18,787 nucleotides of DNA from the NCBI GenBank assembly GCA_023392035.1, contig JAEVZY010000062.1, positions 1-18,787 of the forward strand, read 5' to 3'. Under the pieces are notes generated by a model. That model saw nothing but the letters and a program-made list of their open reading frames with translations. It did no database searches and had not been told where the DNA came from. Position numbers and translations under genes: made by a program. This DNA is from Pseudomonadota bacterium (GTDB lineage: Bacteria > Pseudomonadota > Gammaproteobacteria > Burkholderiales > Burkholderiaceae_D). The first letter of the stretch is position 1. Every line of letters starts with the position of its first letter. Below are positions 1 to 8,936 of this stretch, piece after piece.

Positions 1-477
1 TACCAGGACCGCCTGGACACGCTGGAGCGGGTGCGCGGCGCCGGCATCAAGGTGTGCAGCGGCGGCATCGTCGGCATGGGCGAATCGCGCCTGCAGCGCG
101 CCGGCCTGTTGGCGCAACTGGCCAACATGGACCCGTATCCGGAATCGGTGCCGGTCAATCACCTGGTGCAGGTGGAAGGCACGCCGCTGCATGGCCTGGA
201 CCCGCTCGATCCGCTGGAATTCGTGCGCACCATCGCCGTGGCCCGCATCACCATGCCCAAGGCGCGCGTGCGGCTGTCCGCCGGCCGGCGCCAGATGAGC
301 GAAGCGGTGCAAGCGCTGTGCTTCATGGCCGGCGCCAATTCGATTTTCTATGGCGAGAAGCTGCTCACCACCGGCAACCCGGATGTGGAAGCCGATCGCG
401 CCCTGCTGGCCAAGCTGGGCATGCAAAGCCGCAGCAGCCATGTGGATGCGCGCCTGGATTTGCAGCAAGCCGACTGA
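1..477 (+). CDS. bioB: Biotin synthase, C-terminal part (5' end outside window)
   Basis: The reading frame is open from base 1, so only the last 158 codons are seen; the family is usually 320-350 residues. BioB is a radical-SAM enzyme that inserts sulphur into dethiobiotin to make biotin. The visible part carries the family hallmark KVCSGGIVGMGE (Cys at bases 55-57, a ligand of the auxiliary [2Fe-2S] cluster in characterised BioB), the RLSAGR motif (from base 271) with the conserved arginine, and the FMAGANSIFYGEKLLTT block. The CxxxCxxC SAM-cluster motif must lie upstream. The stop is 28 bases before the biotin carboxylase start on the same strand, so the two are probably co-transcribed and BioB would feed cofactor to its neighbour. 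Whether this is the only bioB of the genome cannot be told from here. Confidence 0.95.
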   Translation, partial: YQDRLDTLERVRGAGIKVCSGGIVGMGESRLQRAGLLAQLANMDPYPESVPVNHLVQVEGTPLHGLDPLDPLEFVRTIAVARITMPKARVRLSAGRRQMSEAVQALCFMAGANSIFYGEKLLTTGNPDVEADRALLAKLGMQSRSSHVDARLDLQQAD

Positions 478-505
478 GCAGGGCGCCCAACCCGGAGGAA
501 GCCAG

Positions 506-2530
<2,025 letters not shown>

Positions 2531-2536
2531 TCCAAG

Positions 2537-3463
2537 ATGAAAATCGTTTTCTACGCACCTGAGGGCCGTCCCGAACCCTGGCTTGAAGCCTTGCAGGCTC
2601 AGCTGCCCGAAGCACAATTGCGCCTCTGGCAGCCGGGCGATGAAGAGGCCGCCGATTACGCGCTGGTGTGGCAGCCGCCGCTGGACTTGCTGCGCCTGCC
2701 CGGCCTGAAAGCCGTGTTCAGCCTGGGCGCCGGGGTCGATTCCATCCTGGTTCACGGCAAAGACCTGCCGCCGCATCTGCAAATCGTGCGCCTGAACGAC
2801 GCCGGCATGGGCGAGCAGATGGCCGAGTATGTGAGCTGGGCCGTGATGGGCTATTTCCGCCGCTTCGACGACTACGCGCGTCAGCGCCAGGAAAAGCAGT
2901 GGCGCTTTCTCAAGCCATACAAGCGCGAGCAGTTCCCGGTGGGTCTGCTGGGCATGGGCGTGCTGGGTCAGCGCATTGCCGGCACGCTGGCCGGCTTCGG
3001 CTTTCCGGTGCTGGGCTGGAGCCGCTCGCCCAAGCAGGTTGAAGGCGTGCAGAGTTATTCCGGAGAAGAGGGACTGGATGCCTTCCTGCGCGCCGCGCGC
3101 GTGGTGGTGTGCATCCTGCCGCTGACTCCGCAAACCGAGGGCATCCTGAACCGCGCCAATCTGGAAAAGTTGCCGCAGGGCGCGTATGTCATCAATGTCG
3201 CCCGCGGCCCGCACGTGGTGGAAGAAGACTTGCTGGCGCTGGTGCAGAATGGCCATATCGCCGGCGCCACGCTGGATGTGTTTGTGGAAGAACCCTTGCC
3301 GGCTGAGCATCCCTTCTGGTCCGAGCCGCGCATCACCATCACCCCGCACGTGGCGGCCGTCACCTTGCGCCAGGTGAGCGTGGAACAGATCGCCGGCAAG
3401 ATTCGCCGCCTGCAAGCCGGCCAGGCGATAGAAGGCGTGGTCGATCCCGCCAAAGGATATTGA
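2537..3463 (+). CDS. ghrA: Glyoxylate/hydroxypyruvate reductase A-type 2-hydroxyacid dehydrogenase
   Basis: 308 residues, close to the E. coli GhrA (YcdW) length of about 312 and similar along its whole length, including LGAGVDSIL (63-71), MGEQMAEY (91-98), FRRFDDY (107-113) and a C-terminal GY. The Rossmann nucleotide loop is G139-M-G141-V-L-G144. The catalytic Arg/Glu/His set of D-2-hydroxyacid dehydrogenases is R223 (NVARGPHVV), E252 (DVFVEEPLP) and H271 (TPHVAA). Characterised GhrA enzymes reduce glyoxylate and hydroxypyruvate with NADPH in the cytosol. It starts 6 bases after the carboxylase stop, and its stop nearly abuts mvaB, so it belongs to the same transcript. Its role within leucine breakdown is not obvious, and it may act on another 2-keto acid. 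Confidence 0.9.
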   Translation: MKIVFYAPEGRPEPWLEALQAQLPEAQLRLWQPGDEEAADYALVWQPPLDLLRLPGLKAVFSLGAGVDSILVHGKDLPPHLQIVRLNDAGMGEQMAEYVSWAVMGYFRRFDDYARQRQEKQWRFLKPYKREQFPVGLLGMGVLGQRIAGTLAGFGFPVLGWSRSPKQVEGVQSYSGEEGLDAFLRAARVVVCILPLTPQTEGILNRANLEKLPQGAYVINVARGPHVVEEDLLALVQNGHIAGATLDVFVEEPLPAEHPFWSEPRITITPHVAAVTLRQVSVEQIAGKIRRLQAGQAIEGVVDPAKGY

Positions 3464-3465
3464 AC

Positions 3466-4407
3466 ATGACTCAAGCCAACCTGCCCAAGCGCGTGAAGAT
3501 CGTCGAAGTCGGTCCGCGCGACGGCCTGCAGAACGAGCAGCAGACCATCTCGGCCGACATCAAGGTGGAACTGGTGGATCGTCTGGCGCGCGCCGGTTTT
3601 CCCAACGTGGAAGCGGCTTCCTTCGTGTCGCCCAAGTGGGTGCCGCAGATGGCCACTTCCAGCGAAGTCATGCAGCGCATCGAACGTCGTCCGGGCGTGA
3701 TCTATTCCGCCCTGGTGCCCAACATGAAGGGCATGGAAGCGGCGCTGCAAGCGCGGGTGGATGAAGTGGTGATCTTCGGCGCCGCCTCGGAAGCCTTTTC
3801 GCAAAAGAACATCAATTGCTCGATCGCGGAATCCATCGCGCGCTTTGCCGACGTGGCGCGCGCCACCAAGGAACATGGCTTGCGCCTGCGGGCGGCGGTG
3901 TCCTGCGCCCTGGGCTGTCCCTACCAGGGCGAGGTGCCGGTGAATGCGGTGGCCGACGTCGTGGCGCGTCTGCGCGACCTGGGTTGCGACGAAATCGACA
4001 TTGCCGACACCATAGGCGTGGGCACGCCGCGCCAGGTGCATGCGGTGATGGAGCGGGTCAAGCGCGAATTTCCGGTGGAGCGCCTGTCCGGCCATTTCCA
4101 CGACACCTATGGCCAGGCGCTGGCCAATATCTACGCCAGCCTGGAGTGCGGGATTTCCATCTTCCACGCTTCGGTTTCCGGACTGGGCGGCTGTCCCTAT
4201 GCCAAGGGCGCGACCGGCAATGTGGCCAGCGAAGACGTGCTGTACCTGATGCAAGGTCTTGGAATCGAGACCGGCATCGACCTCGATCAGGTGGTGGACG
4301 CCGGCCAGTTCATCTCGCAAGCCCTGGGCCGCAAGTCGATCAGCCGCGCCGGCAATGCCATTGCCGCCAAGCGCGCCAGCGCGGCCCAGGCGGCACAGCA
4401 GGCCTGA
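3466..4407 (+). CDS. mvaB: Hydroxymethylglutaryl-CoA lyase
   Basis: 313 residues from the ATG at 3466. An in-frame TTG at 3460 is also possible but lies only 2 bases from the AAAGGA ribosome site, whereas the ATG is 8 bases away. The enzyme cleaves HMG-CoA to acetoacetate and acetyl-CoA, the last step of leucine degradation. Diagnostic features are VEVGPRDGLQNE (13-24, with catalytic R18 and D19), the metal-binding HFHDT (H210, H212) and the signature GGCPYAKGATGN with catalytic-loop C243. The 33-residue spacing from the second histidine motif start to this cysteine matches the human enzyme (H233 and C266). The start lies 2 bases after the ghrA stop, so the two genes are likely translationally linked. 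The family assignment is firm. Confidence 0.95.
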   Translation: MTQANLPKRVKIVEVGPRDGLQNEQQTISADIKVELVDRLARAGFPNVEAASFVSPKWVPQMATSSEVMQRIERRPGVIYSALVPNMKGMEAALQARVDEVVIFGAASEAFSQKNINCSIAESIARFADVARATKEHGLRLRAAVSCALGCPYQGEVPVNAVADVVARLRDLGCDEIDIADTIGVGTPRQVHAVMERVKREFPVERLSGHFHDTYGQALANIYASLECGISIFHASVSGLGGCPYAKGATGNVASEDVLYLMQGLGIETGIDLDQVVDAGQFISQALGRKSISRAGNAIAAKRASAAQAAQQA

Positions 4408-4413
4408 AGCAGA

Positions 4414-4614
4414 TTGGACCAGCCAGCTTCGCCCTGCATCAATGTCTGCCGCATGAATCCGGCCACGGGTTTGTGCGAGGGCTGCCTGCGCACCATCGAA
4501 GAAATCGCCGCCTGGGGCAGCGCCGACACGCAGCGCAAGACTGGGATCCTGCAGGAGGTGGCACGGCGCCGCGCCCAGCTTGCGCCTGAACCCATGAACG
4601 GAACGAGGCGATGA
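4414..4614 (+). CDS. DUF1289 small cysteine-motif protein
   Basis: 66 residues. It begins with SPCINVCRMNP, followed by GLCEGCLRTIEEIAAW, the four-cysteine pattern (C8, C12, C21, C24) of the DUF1289 family. The arrangement suggests a small metal-binding knuckle, but the family has no well-established function. The only start that keeps the first two cysteines is the TTG at 4414: the next in-frame codon set upstream contains the mvaB stop, and the first internal ATG comes after C12. The ribosome site is weak, and translation probably depends on coupling to mvaB, whose stop is 6 bases upstream. Its TGA overlaps the ATG of the next gene (ATGA), implying coupling there too. Confidence 0.8.
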   Translation: MDQPASPCINVCRMNPATGLCEGCLRTIEEIAAWGSADTQRKTGILQEVARRRAQLAPEPMNGTRR

Positions 4615-5516
4615 ATCTCCTGCCGGGCATGCAAATCTTCGAGCGTGGCTGGCTTTCCGCCAACAACATCCTGTTCGTGGATGAAGCGGGCAGCACCCTG
4701 GTCGATACCGGCTACGTCACCCATGCGCCGCAGACGCTGGCCCTGCTGCGGCATGCGCTGGGCGAACGCAAGCTGGATCGCATCATCAATACCCATCTGC
4801 ATTCCGATCACTGCGGCGGCAATGCCGCCTTGAGTGCGCACTACGGTTGCCGGATCACGATTCCCCAGGCGGAAGCGAATGCGGTGCGCGACTGGAATGA
4901 AGATGCCCTCAGTTATCGCGCCACCGGCCAGCAATGTCCGCGTTTCGCTTTCGACGACATCCTGCAAGGCGGCGACCGCCTGCGCCTGGGCGGCGCGCAA
5001 TGGCAAGCCCTGATCGCACCCGGCCATGATCCGCATTCGCTGATGCTGTGGTGCGAACGCGAAGGCTTGCTGATCTCCGCCGATGCACTATGGGAAAACG
5101 GCTTCGGCGTCATCTTCCCCGAACTGGAAGGCCGCGCCGCATTCGATGACACGCGCGCCACCCTGGACTTGATCGCCAGTCTCGATGCGCGCCTGGTGAT
5201 CCCCGGCCATGGCGCGCCCTTTTCCGATGTGCGCGGGGCGCTCGATCGTGCCTGCGCCCGCCTCGATTACCTGGCCGCCGATCCGCTGCGCAATGCGCAA
5301 AACGGCATCAAGGTGCTGGTCAAGTTCCGGCTGCTGGAACGGCGCAGCGCCAGTCTGGCGGAACTGACGAAATGGATGCGGGAAGTCCCCCTGCTGGCCA
5401 GCTGCAATCAAGGCTTTCTGCACATGGACGATGAAGCCTTGGCGCAGTGGGTGGCGCAGCAATTGGTCAAGGCCGGCGCGGCGCGGCTGGAGGACGGCTT
5501 CCTGCTGGATTGTTGA
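4611..5516 (+). CDS. Metallo-beta-lactamase-fold hydrolase
   Basis: 301 residues. The metal ligands of a dinuclear MBL-fold hydrolase are all visible: THLHSDH (H62, H64, D66, H67), H139 in PGHDPHS, D158 in SADALWE and H200 in the PGHG motif. The C-terminal 90 residues form a helical extension with a winged-helix look, as in several glyoxalase II/LACTB2-like enzymes. There is no signal peptide, so it is probably cytosolic. It starts in an ATGA overlap with the DUF1289 gene and is the last gene of the leucine-type string. A thioesterase or glyoxalase-like hydrolysis of a CoA or glutathione thioester would fit the neighbourhood, but the substrate cannot be read from the sequence. Confidence 0.88.
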   Translation: MNLLPGMQIFERGWLSANNILFVDEAGSTLVDTGYVTHAPQTLALLRHALGERKLDRIINTHLHSDHCGGNAALSAHYGCRITIPQAEANAVRDWNEDALSYRATGQQCPRFAFDDILQGGDRLRLGGAQWQALIAPGHDPHSLMLWCEREGLLISADALWENGFGVIFPELEGRAAFDDTRATLDLIASLDARLVIPGHGAPFSDVRGALDRACARLDYLAADPLRNAQNGIKVLVKFRLLERRSASLAELTKWMREVPLLASCNQGFLHMDDEALAQWVAQQLVKAGAARLEDGFLLDC

Positions 5517-5535
5517 GATGGATTTTTGAGACGCA

Positions 5536-5558
5536 GGGCCGAGAGCGGCCTCTATTTT
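5536..5558 (+). terminator. Probable intrinsic terminator after the leucine-type gene string
   Basis: Twenty bases after the MBL stop, GGCCG and CGGCC form a 5-bp GC stem around a 4-base AGAG loop (5537-5550), followed by TCTATTTT. The stem is short and the T-run is interrupted, so this is a moderate call. Its position between the end of the gene string and the nitronate monooxygenase promoter supports it. Confidence 0.4.
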
Positions 5559-5582
5559 CCCTTGCGTGGCGCCGCATATAAT
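5555..5582 (+). promoter_or_regulatory. Putative sigma-70 promoter of the nitronate monooxygenase gene
   Basis: A perfect TATAAT (5577-5582) stands about 84 bases before the ATG at 5666. A poor -35 (TTTTCC, 5555-5560) is 16 bases upstream of it. A perfect -10 hexamer in DNA this GC-rich is unlikely to be casual, and it follows directly on the probable terminator, so the gene is probably transcribed on its own. Confidence 0.5.
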
Positions 5583-5665
5583 CTGGCACAGCAGCTTGAG
5601 AACACATCGGATTTACACAACATCGCACATCACATCGCCGCGCGCGATTTCATCCGGAGACAGAC

Positions 5666-6619
5666 ATGGCATTGCCCCCCGTCCTGCAAAACCTCGCCTT
5701 GCCGGTTGTTGCTTCGCCGATGTTCATCGCCAGCGGTCCGGCCCTGGTCAAGGCGCAGTGCAAGGCCGGCATCGTCGGCAGTTTCCCTGCCCTGAATGCA
5801 CGCCCGGAAGAAATGCTGGATCAGTGGCTGACCGACATCCAGCAAGACTTGCGCGAATACAAGGCGGCCCATCCGGAAGCCGTCATCGGACCGATCGCGG
5901 TCAACCAGATCGTGCATCATTCCAATGCGCGGCTGGAACATGACGTGAAAGTCTGCGTGCAGCACCAGGTGCCGATCATCATTTCTTCCCTGCGCGCGCC
6001 GCCGCGCGAAATGCTGGATGCGGTGCACAGCTATGGCGGCATCGTGCTGCACGACGTCATCAACATCCGCCACGCCAAAAAGGCGCTGGAAGCCGGGGTC
6101 GATGGCTTGATCCTGGTGGCGGCGGGCGCCGGCGGCCATGCCGGCACGCTCTCGCCGTTTGCGCTGGTGGGCGAGGTGCGCAAGTTCTTCGATGGCCCGA
6201 TCGTGCTGTCGGGCTCCATCGCCCAGGGCGGCGCCATCCTGGCCGCGCAAGCCATGGGGGCCGACCTGGCCTATATCGGTTCGCGCTTCCTGGCCACGCC
6301 CGAAGCCAATGTCAGCGCGGAATACCGCCAGGCCATCCTCGATTCGGCGGCGGCTGACGTCATCTACACCAACCTGTTCTCCGGCGTGCACGGCAATTAC
6401 CTGCGCAGTTCCATCGAGCGTGCCGGCCTCGACCCCGACAATCTGCCGGTGGCCGACAAGAGCAAGATGAACTTCGGCGCCGCCAAGGCCTGGCGCGATA
6501 TCTGGGGCGCCGGCCAGGGCGTGGGCTTGATGGATGAAGTCTTGCCGGCGGCCACGGTGGTGGAAAACCTGGCGCGGGAATACCGGGCCGCCCGCGCGCG
6601 CTTGAATCTCAATCCTTGA
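5666..6619 (+). CDS. Nitronate monooxygenase (2-nitropropane dioxygenase family, FMN-dependent)
   Basis: 317 residues, with GGAGA 5 bases before the ATG. The FMN TIM-barrel of the NMO/NPD family is evident: ASPMFIASGP near the N-terminus, IGPIAVNQ, the catalytic motif AGAGGHAGT (H158 is the expected base), LSGSIAQGGAILAAQAMGADLAYIGSRFLAT (phosphate-binding part, spanning about residues 190-220) and a C-terminal region with GAGQGVGLMDE. The family oxidises alkyl nitronates such as propionate 3-nitronate, a mitochondrial toxin made by plants and fungi, and so detoxifies nitro compounds in the cytosol. Some members are less specific flavin oxidoreductases or are linked to fatty-acid metabolism. 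It stands alone between a terminator-like element and an oppositely oriented gene. Confidence 0.85.
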   Translation: MALPPVLQNLALPVVASPMFIASGPALVKAQCKAGIVGSFPALNARPEEMLDQWLTDIQQDLREYKAAHPEAVIGPIAVNQIVHHSNARLEHDVKVCVQHQVPIIISSLRAPPREMLDAVHSYGGIVLHDVINIRHAKKALEAGVDGLILVAAGAGGHAGTLSPFALVGEVRKFFDGPIVLSGSIAQGGAILAAQAMGADLAYIGSRFLATPEANVSAEYRQAILDSAAADVIYTNLFSGVHGNYLRSSIERAGLDPDNLPVADKSKMNFGAAKAWRDIWGAGQGVGLMDEVLPAATVVENLAREYRAARARLNLNP

Positions 6620-6667
6620 ATTCCACTTCGGGGGCGGTTTCAGGGCGCCGCCTGCGCGCGCTGCCTG

Positions 6668-6709
6668 TCAGCGGAATTCACGTTTGTCCAAGGGTTTCAG
6701 CGGAATTCA
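6668..6709. repeat. 13-bp direct repeat at the 3' end of the 423-aa gene
   Basis: TCAGCGGAATTCA occurs at 6668-6680 and again at 6697-6709, 29 bases apart, spanning the stop codon of the minus-strand 423-aa gene. As 29 is not a multiple of three, the second copy is read in another frame. It may reflect a local slippage duplication that set the present stop. Confidence 0.5.
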
Positions 6710-7949
6710 GCTCGAATTTCCATGACGGCTCGTCGTTGTCGTTCGAGACCTTGGTAGTTGGGGGCTTGGTTTTGCGGGACTTGGAGGTCGAGGCAGCCGT
6801 TTCGGAGGCCCGGGTAGTGGTTGCGGAGGCCCGGGTAGCGGTTGCGGGGGCACGGGTAGCGGTTTCGGGAACCCGGGTCGCGGTTTCAGGCTCCGTCTCG
6901 GCATCGGCGTCTTTCCCTCGTCGCCCCAGATACCAGCCACCTGCGCAGGCGGCGATGGCCACCAGGGGAATTCCGAGCGCCAGGGCGATGACGGCAACAC
7001 CCGGGGACGTGTCGGGCCCTGCCGCGGAAGGCGGTTTGGCCTGGCAATCGATTCGCGGGTGGCTGGCATTGTGCTTGCGTATCGTGACCACCGTGCGCTC
7101 CAGCCTGGGGTCGATCCCGCCATAGGAATCTTCCACCCACTTGATGTTCGAGGCGTTGGTAAAGACGACCGGCAGGCCGTTCAGTTGCTGGTTCGCGCTG
7201 TCGTTGTAGAGCGGTTGGTCGAGCCAGTAGTCATACAGGTCCTGCAGCTTGCAGGGATCGATTCGAACTTCGCCGACTTTATTCTGTCCCGTACATGGAA
7301 AGGCGCTTGCCGCACCTGCGCTGACATAGAAATCGACCTGGCTGTTCCTGGCTTCGGCGATTCCCTCCAGGGTTGCCACCAGGTGCATCTGCTGCGATTT
7401 GGGCAGGCTCTGGTCGAGGATGAAGACGCAGTGTTCGATCAATACCGCTTCTTCCCTTTCGGACAGGGCAGGCGTGTCAAGTATCGATTGGCCGCTGCCA
7501 TCGACCTCCTGGTTTGCGTCCGGAATTTTGGAGGAGGTGAGCACCAGGTCCATGCCTTCCACCACGGCCCGCAATTCGGCCAGGCTGCTGTTGAACTCGA
7601 TATTGCAAAACAGCTGGGCGCCTCGGACTTTTTGCAGTTCAAAGGGATGACCCAGGGCCTGGTCCAGCCAGCGCGCGCCCTTGTTCAGGTCGGACCAGCC
7701 TGCCTGCACCAGGCGGGTGGCGAAATTGGGCGGGCTGACCTTCCTGTGTTCGACCTTCCTCGGGCCGGGATCCAGGCCCATGGCCTCCATGGCAGGGATC
7801 CGACTGGAAACCCTGGGCGGGGGCGGCTTGGGACTGTTGCCGAACAAGCTCGCGTAGATGAAGGCAGCCAACTCAATCGCGCTGCCCAGTGGCAGTGTCG
7901 TGCGGTATGCAGATACTTTGTTGCCATTAGCCATATCGTTGGGTTCCAT
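6678..7949 (-). CDS. Orphan single-span membrane protein with heptapeptide-repeat tail
   Basis: 423 residues; the family is not recognised. Residues 1-45 are a short N-terminal region with a proline run (41-45). Residues 60-305 look like a globular domain with five cysteines (C115, C174, C219, C233, C302). Residues 317-341 (GVAVIALALGIPLVAIAAC and on) form one clear membrane segment followed by RRGK. The tail has four to five copies of a heptad like APATATR (about 354-387), then a charged end. No signal peptide is visible. It uses AGG for arginine at least six times, unlike its CGC-rich neighbours, which hints at transfer. The start is uncertain: neither the ATG at 7949 nor the one at 7934 has a good ribosome site. 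A large opposing frame covers the same DNA but reads like a shadow. Confidence 0.75.
   Translation of the reverse strand: MEPNDMANGNKVSAYRTTLPLGSAIELAAFIYASLFGNSPKPPPPRVSSRIPAMEAMGLDPGPRKVEHRKVSPPNFATRLVQAGWSDLNKGARWLDQALGHPFELQKVRGAQLFCNIEFNSSLAELRAVVEGMDLVLTSSKIPDANQEVDGSGQSILDTPALSEREEAVLIEHCVFILDQSLPKSQQMHLVATLEGIAEARNSQVDFYVSAGAASAFPCTGQNKVGEVRIDPCKLQDLYDYWLDQPLYNDSANQQLNGLPVVFTNASNIKWVEDSYGGIDPRLERTVVTIRKHNASHPRIDCQAKPPSAAGPDTSPGVAVIALALGIPLVAIAACAGGWYLGRRGKDADAETEPETATRVPETATRAPATATRASATTTRASETAASTSKSRKTKPPTTKVSNDNDEPSWKFELNSAETLGQT
6789..6890 (-). repeat. 21-bp tandem repeat coding the (A/P/S)-T-rich heptads
   Basis: On the + strand, units like GGCCCGGGTAGCGGTTGCGG recur every 21 bases about four to five times with a few substitutions. 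They encode the Thr/Ala/Arg heptads of the membrane protein's tail, so copy number can change without shifting the frame. Confidence 0.75.
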
Positions 7950-8081
7950 GGACCGTCACATTGACGTGGCATATGGGTAAGGGGTGAGGCCGGGAAAGTT
8001 CGGGGCGCGCGGCAGCTCCGAATCATTGAACGCCTGCCCTTGGATGCAGGTCAATCAAGCAAGAGATTCCCGGAGACAGCC

Positions 8082-8369
8082 ATGAAAACCGATGGACGGA
8101 CTTTCCAGGTGCGCACAGGCCGCCCGGTGCGCGATGACGCCATGCCGCGTCAACCCAATGAAATCGACGAATCGGCCGATAGCCAGGATGAAGGCACGCC
8201 GCGCTCCAATATCAAGCAGGCCTATGACGACATCATGAGCGGCCAGCAGGATACCGACATGCGCGAACAGCGCGGAGTGGAAGAAACGGTCAAGGATTTG
8301 CTGAAGGAGCGCGAACAGGCGCAGCGCAATCCGGCCGAGGGGATGCCCAAGAGTCCGCCCAAGCCCTGA
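8082..8369 (+). CDS. Small hydrophilic protein of unknown function (95 aa)
   Basis: The start is the ATG at 8082, because GGAGA lies 5 bases upstream; an earlier in-frame start at 8040 has no such site. The 95-residue product is highly charged, rich in Asp, Glu, Gln, Arg and Pro, with no cysteine, no signal peptide and no membrane segment. A middle part (about 44-80) could be helical (IKQAYDDIMSGQQDTD, VEETVKDLLKEREQAQ), flanked by disordered ends. No domain is recognised. It is divergent from the 423-aa membrane-protein gene (132-base gap) and convergent with the 109-aa gene. Codon use is like the core genes, so it is probably a native gene of this lineage. Confidence 0.7.
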   Translation: MKTDGRTFQVRTGRPVRDDAMPRQPNEIDESADSQDEGTPRSNIKQAYDDIMSGQQDTDMREQRGVEETVKDLLKEREQAQRNPAEGMPKSPPKP

Positions 8370-8404
8370 GGCGGCCGCGCACTTTTGGCCAGGTCGATGC
8401 CCGC

Positions 8405-8734
8405 TCAGCGCAGGCTGGCCCTCAGCTTGAGCGCCTCCGCCGAAGCGCTGGAAAGCAGGCCGGGCAGGTTGCCGTCCACATGCTCGCGCGCACCGATCGA
8501 GCCGGCATGATGGTCCACCACCAGCCGCAATACCGGCGCCGAAGGCCCGGGCCCCGGCTTGCCGTACAAAATCTTGTTGAGAAAGTCCTGGTTTGAACGC
8601 AAGGGCTGCTTGACGTAGTAAATCCTGTGGCCGCCGGCCTGCTCTATGCACTGAAGCGTTCCGCCATTGGCGGCGGCGTCAAACAGACGCTCGAAATGCT
8701 GAATGGTTTGGGCAGAGACGGGCAACTCGATCAT
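8405..8734 (-). CDS. Hypothetical protein (109 aa)
   Basis: The ATG at 8734 is preferred over an upstream TTG at 8755, since GAGGAG lies 6 bases before it. The 109-residue product has no signal peptide or membrane segment. The first half reads as a small alpha/beta domain (MIELPVSAQTIQHFERLF, then IEQAGGHRIYYVKQPL), followed by a Gly/Pro stretch GKPGPGPSAP, a VLRLVVDHHAG strand and a helical end. I do not recognise the family. Third codon positions are GC-rich, as in real genes here. It lies downstream of the ligase and toxin-antitoxin genes on the same strand, but 212 bases separate it from the toxin stop and it probably has its own promoter. Confidence 0.65.
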   Translation of the reverse strand: MIELPVSAQTIQHFERLFDAAANGGTLQCIEQAGGHRIYYVKQPLRSNQDFLNKILYGKPGPGPSAPVLRLVVDHHAGSIGAREHVDGNLPGLLSSASAEALKLRASLR

Positions 8735-8756
8735 GGAGGGCTCCTCGATATTCAAG

Positions 8757-8776
8757 GACGGTTTGGCGGCACCGTC
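8757..8776 (-). promoter_or_regulatory. 6-bp inverted repeat upstream of the 109-aa gene
   Basis: GACGGT and ACCGTC (8757-8762 and 8771-8776) pair perfectly around an 8-base loop, about 23 bases before the start codon of the 109-aa gene. It could be an operator, a leader hairpin or the weak end of the upstream transcript. There is no T-run. Confidence 0.3.
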
Positions 8777-8847
8777 TTAGTAACAAGGAGCGCAATTTGG
8801 TTCCACGCGGCAATAAATATCAGCGCGCCGACCAACTTTTCCGCACT

Positions 8848-8936
8848 TCATTCGTATTTCCGCTGGTCCCTCGATCATCTTGCCGTCATTGGGCAGGCTG
8901 CCCGGCTGCAGCAGGCGGACTTCGCCGCGCAACTGG
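8848..8936 (-). pseudogene. Remnant of an acyl-CoA ligase 3' end
   Basis: Hand alignment of 8852-8936 with 9733-9817, the 3' end of the intact PaaK-like ligase, gives about 80% identity (69 of 85 columns) in the same orientation. Read on the minus strand it codes QLRGEVRLLQPGSLPNDGKM against KLRGDVRFVEPGSLPNDGKV in the intact gene. An extra G within 8868-8870 breaks the frame; without it the end would read EDQRKYE plus TGA (8850-8848), matching EDQRKYD plus stop. The rest of the gene is missing: homology stops where the toxin gene ends. The amino-acid changes are conservative, so the fragment probably came from a once-functional, diverged homologue and not from a recent copying of the neighbour. 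Confidence 0.75.

Noticed and set aside
6620..6677. Possible bidirectional terminator between the nitronate monooxygenase and the membrane-protein gene
   Set aside because: A GGCGG/CCGCC stem can be drawn, but the loop is 10 bases, there is no T-run on either strand, and GC-rich DNA gives such stems freely.
7059..7964. Long + strand open frame (301 codons) opposite the 423-aa membrane-protein gene
   Set aside because: Its product is rich in His, Gln, Val and Arg with no domain, and has no ribosome site. The minus-strand frame has a membrane segment, ordered repeats and better codon use.
7950..8081. Divergent promoter pair between the 423-aa and 95-aa genes
   Set aside because: Promoters must exist here, but no hexamer pair stands out on either strand. 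CCTGC/GCAGG near 8035 is too short to call.
8370..8404. Terminator in the convergent gap between the 95-aa and 109-aa genes
   Set aside because: Only 35 bases with a GGCC repeat and a TTTT; no convincing stem-loop followed by a T-run.
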